DNA of 7,583 nt. It comes from an uncultured Clostridia bacterium (GTDB taxonomy: Bacteria > Bacillota > Clostridia > Oscillospirales > CAG-272). The notes beneath the pieces are model-generated. The model was not told the origin of the DNA, ran no database searches, and worked only from the letters and a program-made list of their open reading frames with translations. Below, piece by piece: positions 1 to 5,473 of the stretch (within the stretch, counting starts at the first letter, position 1; every line of letters begins with the position of its first letter). The stretch covers positions 1-7,583 of the forward strand of contig CALBLD010000232.1 in assembly GCA_937895775.1 (NCBI GenBank), given 5' to 3'. The translations under genes and the position numbers were made by a program.

Positions 1-19
1 TTATTTGTATGCAGACCGC

Positions 20-48
20 TTGCAATAGTCGCAATAATGTGTTATACT
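20..48 (+). promoter_or_regulatory. Sigma-A type promoter for the structured RNA
   Basis: A -35 box TTGCAA (20-25) is followed by a 17-nt spacer and a -10 box TATACT (43-48), with an extended -10 TG at 40-41. The expected transcription start, near 55, coincides with the first bases of a long-range stem (54-60 pairing with 203-209), as is usual for stable RNAs whose 5' end is paired. The promoter call rests on the hexamers and this fit. Confidence 0.6.
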
Positions 49-54
49 GTTATT

Positions 55-260
55 GCCACATAATTCAATCAACAAAGTGATGATCGCCCTCGTTTTTTTC
101 GGGGGCTGTGCGGTTGTACCCTTTTTCACCTGTCGATAATCGTTTTGGTAAAAATGCGATTCCCACCCGGCAGGTGATTGTACATCATTTTGTTGAGGAT
201 TGTGTGGCAGCAACGGGACGCATTTTTCGGTGCGTTTTCCTACGGGGGCGCACCTTTTTT
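55..260 (+). ncRNA. Structured stand-alone RNA gene, class not confirmed (raiA-motif or 6S RNA candidates)
   Basis: No convincing protein is encoded here, but the stretch has a promoter, internal pairing and a terminator. By eye, 54-60 (TGCCACA) pairs with 203-209, CAAT 66-69 with 199-202, and CAACAAA 70-76 with 189-195, giving a closing stem. A hairpin forms at 86-106 (GCCCTCG/CGGGGGC with a T7 loop). TGTAC 115-119 pairs with 180-184. An apical stem pairs 127-135 with 168-176 (one wobble), topped by AATCG 138-142 with CGATT 157-161. The RNA ends in the 229-260 terminator, so its length is about 206 nt. That size and the isolated position suit either a raiA-motif (Clostridiales-1) RNA or 6S RNA. 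The branched fold argues somewhat against rod-like 6S. I cannot recall a diagnostic consensus well enough to choose. A regulatory leader is less likely because no same-strand gene follows closely. Confidence 0.6.
229..260 (+). terminator. Intrinsic terminator of the structured RNA
   Basis: GGTGCG (229-234) and CGCACC (249-254) form a 6-bp GC-rich stem around a 14-nt loop, followed at once by six T (255-260). The T run lies only on the plus-strand side, so it ends plus-strand transcripts. The loop contains GGGGG (244-248), which could in principle pair with upstream C runs as a pseudoknot. Confidence 0.7.
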
Positions 261-270
261 GTTTGTTCAA

Positions 271-299
271 TTGACAATCCGTTTCCCGTATGTTATAAT
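271..299 (+). promoter_or_regulatory. Consensus sigma-A promoter pointing antisense into the regulator gene
   Basis: A perfect TTGACA (271-276), a 17-nt spacer and a perfect TATAAT (294-299) with an extended -10 TG (291-292). It starts 10 nt after the RNA terminator. The predicted start near 306 lies at the 3' end of the minus-strand regulator gene (311-739), so the transcript would be antisense to that gene. If it runs on, it becomes a leader of about 490 nt for the kinase gene at 793. No good promoter was seen in the 53-bp gap before the kinase, which makes this a candidate kinase promoter. Confidence 0.7.
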
Positions 300-310
300 G
301 AAAATACAAA

Positions 311-739
311 TCATACCAAAAGTTCCAGACTCAGATCAAAAAGAATATTGTTCATGTCTATGACCGATATTCTTTTGGTAAGTCCGAACAGAATGGCATT
401 GTCCCGCTCGTTTTTGCCGTAAAGTTGGGGATATCCGGTTATTTTCAGCAGTTGCTGTGACTCATCAACCGAGAGGTTCATGCCGAAGCAGAGCATTATC
501 ACTTTGTCACGGGAGGGCGTTTTTCTGCCGGAAAAAATCTGATAGGCATAGTGGGTCTCGATCCCCGACTTCATTATGACATCGGCTTTTTTTAGCCCTT
601 TGATGACAAGCATTGAGGACAGCGTCCGGTCGATTTTCGCAAACGACTGCGAAATGTCATTTCGGTTTGCCTTGATGTAATCATCGTAGCTTCCGCTGTT
701 TTTCATAAGTTCCAGCAGTTCCTTTGTTGTTTTATCCAT
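311..739 (-). CDS. XRE-like helix-turn-helix regulator, 142 aa
   Basis: This small cytoplasmic protein has a helical N-terminal arm (about residues 1-40) and then a segment that reads as an XRE/Cro-type DNA-binding fold (about 45-102): KKADVIMKSGIETHYAYQIFSGRKTPSRD has the helix-turn-helix spacing and the G(R)KxPSRD recognition-helix end of that family, and LxVDESQQLLKITGY follows as usual. The start is placed at the ATG at 739-737, because AAAGGA lies 11-17 nt upstream on the minus strand and the longer open frame to 811 would run through the kinase start region. It is divergent to a membrane-anchored Ser/Thr kinase, and similar regulators occur beside such kinases in Clostridia (general knowledge). 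It may be autoregulatory or a kinase target, but neither can be shown from sequence. No terminator was seen on the minus strand downstream of its stop. Confidence 0.82.
   Translation of the reverse strand: MDKTTKELLELMKNSGSYDDYIKANRNDISQSFAKIDRTLSSMLVIKGLKKADVIMKSGIETHYAYQIFSGRKTPSRDKVIMLCFGMNLSVDESQQLLKITGYPQLYGKNERDNAILFGLTKRISVIDMNNILFDLSLELLV
315..379. repeat. Two overlapping, mutually exclusive inverted repeats
   Basis: ACCAAAAG (315-322) is the exact reverse complement of CTTTTGGT (372-379). AAAAGAATAT (339-348) is the exact reverse complement of ATATTCTTTT (367-376). The right arms overlap, so only one hairpin can form fully. The sequence codes for the C-terminus of the XRE regulator on the minus strand and lies just downstream of the plus-strand promoter at 271-299. 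The stems are AT-rich, so stability is modest and this may be coincidence. Confidence 0.4.
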
Positions 740-758
740 AAAATCAAAAATCCTTTCC

Positions 759-773
759 GGCAGCTCTGCTGCC
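759..773. promoter_or_regulatory. 6-bp inverted repeat in the divergent gap, candidate operator
   Basis: GGCAGC (759-764) and GCTGCC (768-773) form a perfect inverted repeat around TCT. It lies in the 53-bp space between the start of the XRE regulator (739) and the kinase start (793), just upstream of the GGAGG of the kinase (780-784). The position suits an operator for the regulator, or a small hairpin near both translation starts. Function is inferred from position only. Confidence 0.4.
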
Positions 774-792
774 TGTGTCGGAGGTCGGTGCA

Positions 793-1827
793 ATGACAAA
801 TTCAATGACAAACGAATATCTGTATGAAAATCTGAGAACGGTCAGCAGTTTCAATGACAAGACGAAACTCTGCATATACGAGCCGACACACAGACTGTTT
901 GTTGTAAAGGAGGCCGAGCGGTCGGCGATGCCCGGCTATGAGGCGATGCGGAAGCTTGCAAGTCCGCACCTAGCGAGGATTTTGTGCATAAAAGACTTCG
1001 GCGATCGCATTGAGGTGGTGAGGGAATATATTCAGGGCGAGACACTTGCCGATATGATCGCAAAAGGGAAGCGTATCATACCCGAGACTGCACTGAAGAT
1101 TGCCGCCGATGTCTGCGACGGTCTTTCTGTCATGCACAGGGCGGGATATGTACACCGTGACATAACTGCGAACAATATAATCGTCTCGCAGGACGGAGTT
1201 GCAAAGATAATCGATTTCGGTATAATGAGGTGCTTTGCCCGGAACAAATGCGCCGATACCGTTATTCTCGGGACGCCCGGTTATGCCGCGCCCGAACAGT
1301 TCGGCTTTTCGCAGAGTGACGCAAAGACCGACATATATGCGGTCGGGGTGCTGATAAACGTCATGCTGACCGGCGGATTTCCGAACGAGCGGAAGGTGTC
1401 CGGATCGGTTGGCAAGATAATCGGAAAGTGCATCGAAATCGACTCGCGCTATCGTTATGCGAGCATAGCTGAGCTTAAAGAGGCAATATGCGGTGTCAAT
1501 CCGATCGGTTTTGTAAAGCTTGTCCCGGGACTGCGGAGCAGGAACCCGCTTGTGATTGCGGCATCGGCGATAGGATATCTGTTTGCGGTACTCCTTACAT
1601 ATGTCATATTTGTTGACATAAAGCCGGGCGATATTCCGAAGGTGGCGATCGGCTGGCTGCTTATTCTGCCGATACCGTTCTTCTGTTTCTGTAATTTCCT
1701 CGGAATATGGGACTGGCTCCCTTTTTCAAAGGGTGCGCCGAAGAGAACTCAAAGAACAGTATATACTCTTCTCGGCGTGATGTCAATATTCATCGGACTT
1801 ATGGTTTTCGGAACGATAAAAAAATAA
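793..1827 (+). CDS. Membrane-anchored Hanks-type Ser/Thr protein kinase, 344 aa
   Basis: The kinase domain spans about residues 10-235. Visible motifs are FVVK (ATP-binding Lys39), a likely helix-C Glu50, HRDITANN with catalytic Asp123 and Asn128, DFG 141-143, GTPGYAAPEQF with APE 166-168, Asp180 in DIYAVG, and Arg219 of subdomain XI. The catalytic set is complete, so activity is expected. No clear GxGxxG glycine loop is visible near the N-terminus. Three hydrophobic helices follow (about 251-274, 282-305, 322-341), which would put the kinase domain in the cytoplasm and the short C-terminus outside. There are no PASTA or other sensor repeats, unlike PrkC/PknB. The ATG at 793 is chosen because GGAGG at 780-784 lies 8 nt upstream; GTG 775 would precede that site. 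The gene is divergent from the XRE regulator and ends at a strong terminator, so it is monocistronic in this direction. Confidence 0.92.
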   Translation: MTNSMTNEYLYENLRTVSSFNDKTKLCIYEPTHRLFVVKEAERSAMPGYEAMRKLASPHLARILCIKDFGDRIEVVREYIQGETLADMIAKGKRIIPETALKIAADVCDGLSVMHRAGYVHRDITANNIIVSQDGVAKIIDFGIMRCFARNKCADTVILGTPGYAAPEQFGFSQSDAKTDIYAVGVLINVMLTGGFPNERKVSGSVGKIIGKCIEIDSRYRYASIAELKEAICGVNPIGFVKLVPGLRSRNPLVIAASAIGYLFAVLLTYVIFVDIKPGDIPKVAIGWLLILPIPFFCFCNFLGIWDWLPFSKGAPKRTQRTVYTLLGVMSIFIGLMVFGTIKK

Positions 1828-1845
1828 TGCGGATAATATGCCCGA

Positions 1846-1871
1846 AGCCCTGTGCAAACAGGGCTTTTTTT
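1846..1871 (+). terminator. Intrinsic terminator of the kinase gene
   Basis: AGCCCTGT (1846-1853), GCAA tetraloop and ACAGGGCT (1858-1865), then a T run to 1871. It begins 18 nt after the kinase stop codon and separates the kinase from the following operon. Confidence 0.9.
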
Positions 1872-1897
1872 CTTATTATACATCAAAAAATGGTGGG

Positions 1898-1920
1898 TTG
1901 TTATGCTGACGGCATAACAA
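1898..1920. promoter_or_regulatory. 9-bp palindrome upstream of the membrane-protein operon, candidate operator
   Basis: TTGTTATGC (1898-1906) and GCATAACAA (1912-1920) form a perfect 9-bp inverted repeat around TGACG. Its right arm covers the place where a -35 box would sit for the -10 at 1938-1943. A repressor or activator bound there would control the operon. No T run follows, so it is not a terminator. Confidence 0.55.
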
Positions 1921-1943
1921 ATCGCAGATATATGCTGTATAAT
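1915..1943 (+). promoter_or_regulatory. Probable promoter of the membrane protein / lipoprotein / zinc-ribbon operon
   Basis: A perfect TATAAT lies at 1938-1943. At 17-nt spacing the -35 position reads TAACAA (1915-1920), a poor match that falls inside the palindrome 1898-1920. A weak -35 overlapped by a palindrome suggests a regulated promoter. The expected start is near 1950, giving a leader of about 30 nt with AGGAGG at 1969-1974. Confidence 0.5.
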
Positions 1944-1981
1944 CATAGCAAAAGGACGTTTTATTTACAGGAGGATTTTTT

Positions 1982-2374
1982 ATGAAAACAGCAAAACTTG
2001 TCATCGGTATTATCAGTATCGTTCTTTTCGGATTCATTGTTTTTCAGTCGTGCGTTGCGGGACTCGGAAATGTTATCTCGGACAACGGCGAAACAAGCGG
2101 CTCGGCGGGAGTCTTTCTCGCACTTTGCATGCTGATTGCGGGGATCGTCGGCATAGCGACCCGTAAGGGGACAGCCGGCGGATTCGTATCGGGCGGCTTT
2201 TATGCCGTCGGCGGAATTGTCGGTATCGCAAATTACGGCTCTTACAGTGATCTTATGATCTGGTCGATAGTCTGCTTTGTGTTTGCGATTGTCTTTATCG
2301 TCGGTTCGATAATGACAAAAAGACCTGCGGCAAAGACACAGGATGCCGAAAAAACCGAAGGATCGGACAAATAA
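1982..2374 (+). CDS. Small four-helix integral membrane protein, 130 aa, function unknown
   Basis: Hydrophobic segments at about residues 5-29, 43-60, 66-84 and 90-111 predict four transmembrane helices. Helices 2 and 3 are rich in Gly (IAGIVGIA, GGIVGIA), which suits tight helix packing. A charged tail (KRPAAKTQDAEKTEGSDK) follows and is probably cytoplasmic. The start has a perfect AGGAGG 7 nt upstream. I recognise the general look of a small membrane protein family common in Clostridia, but no function is known to me. It is followed after 24 nt by a lipoprotein gene, so the two are probably cotranscribed and may act together at the membrane. Confidence 0.85.
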   Translation: MKTAKLVIGIISIVLFGFIVFQSCVAGLGNVISDNGETSGSAGVFLALCMLIAGIVGIATRKGTAGGFVSGGFYAVGGIVGIANYGSYSDLMIWSIVCFVFAIVFIVGSIMTKRPAAKTQDAEKTEGSDK

Positions 2375-2398
2375 ACAGGGAAGAGAGGACAAATTAAA

Positions 2399-3292
2399 AT
2401 GAAAAAAATATTTGTTGCGGCAGTTGCCGCAATCCTTGCGCTGACGCTTGCGTCATGCGGCTTTGCAAGCGAACCGGGAGAGACAAAGAAAATTGAAGGA
2501 ACGGGAACCGCCGCTTCCGAAACGACACCCGATGACGGGGATACAGACACTTTTTCGATAGAAAAGCAGGTCTGCTTTGAAAAGGACGGAGTAAAGGTTA
2601 CGGCAGTGTCGGCGGAAGACAACCTGATTTTGGGAAAGGGCATCAAACTGCTTGTCGAAAACGATTCGGACAGGGACGTGACGGTGGGGACGAATGCCGT
2701 CATAGTGAACAACTTTATGGTAAGCTCGATATACGCCGCGGACGTTGCCAAGGGCAAGAAAGACAATTCGGTACTTTACATTACTTCCGCATCGCTTGAG
2801 GCGGCAGGTATAAAGAAAATCGGTCAGATCGAAATATATTTTCACGTTTACGACAGCGAAAGCTACGACGATATATACGATTCCGAGTGTGTAACCATAA
2901 AGACTTCGCTTTTCGACAGCATGGATACAAAGGCGGACGATTCGGGCAGTGAGCTTTACAACAAGAACGGAATACGCGTAGTCGGAAAATATGTTGACGA
3001 AAATTCCATTTGGGGCGCGTCGGTCGTGCTTTACATCGAAAACAATACCGATAAGAATATCAATGTGTCATGTGACGATCTCTCGGTCAACGGATATATG
3101 GCTACTGCCTTTTTCTATTCGCTGGTGTACGGCGGCAAGCGTTCGTTCGATAATATAACTCTTCCGGAAAGCGTTCTGGAGGAAAATGACATCAAGAACA
3201 TTGAAACGATCGAACTGAAGCTGAAAATATATGAGGCAGACTCTCTGGATACGATCGACGAGACGGGTCCGCTGACATTTACGGTGAAGTAA
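2399..3292 (+). CDS. Surface lipoprotein with two tandem copies of one domain, 297 aa
   Basis: The N-terminus is a lipoprotein signal: Lys2-Lys3, a hydrophobic core and the lipobox LASC with Cys20 as the lipidation site. An acidic, Thr-rich linker (about 25-50) leads to domain 1 (about 58-169) and domain 2 (about 186-297). The two domains align along their length: EKDGVKVTAV with NKNGIRVVGK, IKLLVENDSDRDVTV with VVLYIENNTDKNINV, AGIKKIGQIEIYFHVYDSES with NDIKNIETIELKLKIYEADS. An internal duplication is therefore clear, with substantial divergence. The fold looks like an all-beta, immunoglobulin-like extracellular domain of the DUF4352/DUF5067 sort; that is a guess from pattern. The protein would be anchored to the outer face of the membrane. 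GAGAGGA (2383-2389) precedes the ATG. It sits between the membrane protein and the zinc-ribbon genes in one probable operon. Confidence 0.88.
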   Translation: MKKIFVAAVAAILALTLASCGFASEPGETKKIEGTGTAASETTPDDGDTDTFSIEKQVCFEKDGVKVTAVSAEDNLILGKGIKLLVENDSDRDVTVGTNAVIVNNFMVSSIYAADVAKGKKDNSVLYITSASLEAAGIKKIGQIEIYFHVYDSESYDDIYDSECVTIKTSLFDSMDTKADDSGSELYNKNGIRVVGKYVDENSIWGASVVLYIENNTDKNINVSCDDLSVNGYMATAFFYSLVYGGKRSFDNITLPESVLEENDIKNIETIELKLKIYEADSLDTIDETGPLTFTVK

Positions 3293-3293
3293 T

Positions 3294-3601
3294 ATGATAT
3301 GCAAAAGCTGCAAAGCCGAATTTGATGGCAATTTCTGCAAAAGGTGCGGGACGCCGGCAAGCGACGAGCTGTATTTGCAGTATGAGGATGAGCAAGCGAC
3401 CCGTACCTCTTATATGAGATCGAAGATGTTGTGATAAAAGCCGGGATTTTCACAGATGCACAGGACCGTATCAGAAAAAAGATACAGCCGATGCTCGATC
3501 TCGGTGCGAAAAAAGGCTGGAAACTCCACACATTCACGTCCACCGGCTCGGCACGTGGAATAAATATCTGTCTCGTGTGGGAAATACAGGAGATGATATA
3601 A
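3294..3601 (+). pseudogene. Zinc-ribbon protein gene broken by a frameshift near 3392-3400
   Basis: The ATG at 3294 lies one base after the lipoprotein stop. The first frame encodes a compact zinc ribbon, MICKSCKAEFDGNFCKRCG (Cys3, 6, 15, 18), then an acidic linker, and stops at 3432-3434 after 46 residues. From about 3392 the frame one base earlier is open to TAA 3599-3601 and reads like real protein: SDPYLLYEIEDVVIKAG, then IRKKIQPMLDLGAKKGWKLHTFTSTGSARGINICLVWEI. The KKGWKL portion resembles the small alpha/beta domain of DUF4177-type proteins (tentative). Joining the frames gives a protein of about 102 residues, which restores a normal domain order. A single missing A in CAAGCGAC (as CAAAGCGAC) would suffice. 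No slippery heptamer is present at the joint, so programmed frameshifting is unlikely. Either the gene is damaged or the sequence has an indel error. Confidence 0.7.
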
Positions 3602-4025
3602 ATGCCGACGATGATATGCAAGTCGTGCGGAGCGATGATACATTACGGCGAAAACGACAGATACGCCGTCTGCGAATATTGCGATACCGAGGTAAAGATT
3701 CAGAGGGACACGGCAGTGGATGCGGCACGTGTTCAGAGACCGATAGAAAAGGTGACAAATGCGCTCGTATGCAGTGTACCCTCGTGCGGGGCGACGGTCT
3801 TTCAGCGAAAGACTTTCAATGTGTATACGCATTTTGCCGAGCTTGTCGATACGAAAACGGGGAAGGTAGATCCATCACATCGATTATTCTCTTGTGAGGA
3901 CAAGAGGCACGTTTTTGGGAACAAATATTGCTTTTACCATGGTAAACGGCGAAAAGATCACGGTAAAACTGATGTTTTCCGGCAATCTCGAAAGAGTACA
4001 GGAAGCACTCAGAGGACTGGTATAA
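3602..4025 (+). pseudogene. Zinc-ribbon plus PH-like domain protein gene broken by a frameshift near 3870-3884
   Basis: The ATG directly follows the TAA of the previous gene, with AGGAG at 3588-3592 as ribosome binding site. Residues 1-30 form a zinc ribbon (Cys6-x2-Cys9, Cys24-x2-Cys27), and another Cys pair lies at 57 and 62. FNVYTHFAELVDTKTGKVD follows. Beyond about 3870 this frame turns into Lys/Arg/His-rich, unlikely protein running to 4069. The frame one base later is good: DYSLVRTRGTFLGTNIAFTM, then VNGEKITVKLMFSGNLERVQEALRGLV, ending at TAA 4023-4025, directly before the terminator hairpin. The joined product is about 140 residues. Its second half resembles bacterial PH/GRAM-like domains (VYTxFAELVDTKTGKV, FTMVNGEKITVKL, a final helix); this is inference. 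One extra base, for example a doubled C at 3872-3873, would explain it. Confidence 0.7.
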
Positions 4026-4058
4026 AAATATCCGCGGGAAAATTTCCCGCGGATATTT
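4026..4058 (+). terminator. 15-bp perfect hairpin ending the lipoprotein / zinc-ribbon operon
   Basis: Positions 4026-4040 and 4044-4058 are perfect reverse complements (AAATATCCGCGGGAA and partner) around a 3-nt centre. The hairpin starts one base after the TAA at 4023-4025. The T run is only the TTT at the stem end, so termination relies mainly on the very stable stem. It also insulates the next promoter at 4075. Confidence 0.75.
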
Positions 4059-4074
4059 ACTTTCGGTAAAACGG

Positions 4075-4103
4075 TTGACAATATCGCCGCTTTGTGTTAT
4101 AAT
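4075..4103 (+). promoter_or_regulatory. Consensus sigma-A promoter of the MATE transporter gene
   Basis: TTGACA (4075-4080), 17-nt spacer, TATAAT (4098-4103), extended -10 TG at 4095-4096. The expected start is about 4110, giving a leader of roughly 25 nt that contains GGAGG (4125-4129). No operator-like palindrome is visible around it, so expression is probably constitutive. Confidence 0.85.
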
Positions 4104-4134
4104 GACACCCGTCTGATTTGAAACGGAGGGGCGT

Positions 4135-5469
4135 ATGAGTATAAAATTATCTGATCACTTTTCATACCCTAAGCTTTTGAAATTCACAGCCTCGTCGATT
4201 GTAATGATGATATTTTCATCGGTCTATGGGGTGGTAGACGGATTTTTTGTATCAAATTTTGCGGGCAAAACGCCTTTTGCGGCGGTAAACCTCATAATGC
4301 CGGTTCTGATGATACTCGGAACGGTCGGATTTATGTTCGGCACCGGCGGAACGGCGATCGTTTCGAAAACATACGGTGAAGGGAAAAGCGACAAGGCAAA
4401 CAGATATTTTTCGCTGTTCGTGTATACGGCGTTTGCGATAGGCATACTGCTTGCGGTTCTGGGTATCGTTTTTATAAGACCGATAGCGATGATGCTTAAA
4501 GCGGAAGGCGAGCTGCTCGAAAATTGTGTTCTGTACGCGCGGATAATCCTTGCGGCATTGCCGTTTTTTGTGCTTCAGGTTATGTTTCAGAGCTTTTTCG
4601 TCGCGGCTGAAAAGCCTCATCTCGGACTTGCCGTGACGGTCGCATCCGGACTTTCCAACATGATCCTCGACGCACTTCTCTGCACACTGCTTCCGCAGGA
4701 GTACAGGCTGGCGGGAGCCGCAGTTGCCACGGCGGTTGCGCAGGCGGTCGGCGGGGTTGTTCCGCTCGTCTATTTTATGAGAAAAAACGGCAGTATATTG
4801 CGTCTGTGCCGGACATCATTCGACGGCAGGGCGATCCTCAAAGCCTGTACAAACGGCTCGTCCGAATTTATGAGCAATATTTCGATGAGCCTTGTCGGGA
4901 TACTGTACAATCTACAGCTTATAAAATATGCCGGTGAGGACGGTATTTCGGCATACGGCGTCATGATGTACGTCAGTATGATCTTTTCGGCGATCTTTGT
5001 CGGATTTTCAATAGGAATTGCCCCGGTTATCGGGTATCACTACGGAGCGCAGAATCACGGCGAGCTGAAAAGTCTGCTCAGAAAAAGCCTGTTTCTGATA
5101 GCCGTATCCGGTGTTGTCATGGTGGTGTCGGCGGAACTGCTTGCCGCGCCGCTTTCGAAGATTTTCGTGGGATACGATGCCACGCTATATGAGATGACCG
5201 TGTCGGGATTTGCGATTTTTGCGCTTTCCTTCGGCTTTATGGGCTTCGGTATTTTCACATCCGCATTCTTTACCGCACTCAGCGACGGTCTTACCTCTGC
5301 GCTGATATCCTTTATCAGGACTCTTGTCTTCCAGTCTGCCGCAATAATTATCCTGCCGATGATATGGGAGCTTAACGGAGTATGGATATCGGTAGTCGTT
5401 GCCGAATTCATGTCCGTATTGCTCGGAATAACATTTCTGACTGTCAAACGAAAAAAATATAATTACTGA
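4135..5469 (+). CDS. MATE-family multidrug/toxin extrusion transporter, 444 aa
   Basis: An integral membrane protein with about twelve hydrophobic helices in two halves, the usual layout and length of MATE transporters. Typical features are VVDGFFVSNFAGKTPFAAVNLIMPV near the N-terminus (first helices of the MatE fold), TGGTAIVSKTYGEGKSDKANRYFS, the repeat in the second half GIAPVIGYHYGAQNHGELKSLLRKS, and AxxxSFGFMGFGIFTSAFFTALSDG late in the protein. MATE proteins export cationic drugs and metabolites using a Na+ or H+ gradient; the substrate here cannot be told. The sequence looks closest to the MepA/DinF-like branch of Firmicutes (inference). The ATG has GGAGG 5 nt upstream. It has its own consensus promoter and its own terminator, so it is a single-gene unit converging on trpS. 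Confidence 0.94.
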   Translation: MSIKLSDHFSYPKLLKFTASSIVMMIFSSVYGVVDGFFVSNFAGKTPFAAVNLIMPVLMILGTVGFMFGTGGTAIVSKTYGEGKSDKANRYFSLFVYTAFAIGILLAVLGIVFIRPIAMMLKAEGELLENCVLYARIILAALPFFVLQVMFQSFFVAAEKPHLGLAVTVASGLSNMILDALLCTLLPQEYRLAGAAVATAVAQAVGGVVPLVYFMRKNGSILRLCRTSFDGRAILKACTNGSSEFMSNISMSLVGILYNLQLIKYAGEDGISAYGVMMYVSMIFSAIFVGFSIGIAPVIGYHYGAQNHGELKSLLRKSLFLIAVSGVVMVVSAELLAAPLSKIFVGYDATLYEMTVSGFAIFALSFGFMGFGIFTSAFFTALSDGLTSALISFIRTLVFQSAAIIILPMIWELNGVWISVVVAEFMSVLLGITFLTVKRKKYNY

Positions 5470-5473
5470 TATG

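Noticed and set aside
55..260. SRP RNA, RNase P RNA, tmRNA or a riboswitch as identity of the structured RNA
   Set aside because: The SRP apical GGAAG-type loop, the RNase P core motifs and a tmRNA acceptor/tag region are not seen; a riboswitch would need a same-strand gene directly downstream.
1..309. Open frame of 102 codons on the minus strand
   Set aside because: It begins with TTG without a good ribosome binding site, has low-complexity implausible composition, and coincides with the structured RNA and its promoter.
108..422. Overlapping plus-strand open frames (108-422 and 178-363)
   Set aside because: They cross the RNA terminator and a consensus promoter and overlap the regulator gene in antisense; composition is not protein-like.
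740..811. Longer start for the XRE regulator (to 811)
   Set aside because: The extension would lie over the kinase start and its ribosome binding site; the ATG at 739 has its own AAAGGA.
3392..3434. Programmed -1 frameshift in the first zinc-ribbon gene
   Set aside because: No X XXY YYZ slippery heptamer in the overlap of the two frames and no evident stimulatory hairpin; an indel explains it more simply.
3577..4069. Alternative frames over the second zinc-ribbon gene (3577-3897, and the tail of the 3602 frame to 4069)
   Set aside because: The 3577 frame is an out-of-phase shadow. The 3602 frame after ~3870 runs through the terminator hairpin and is unlike protein, while the +1 frame stops right before the hairpin.
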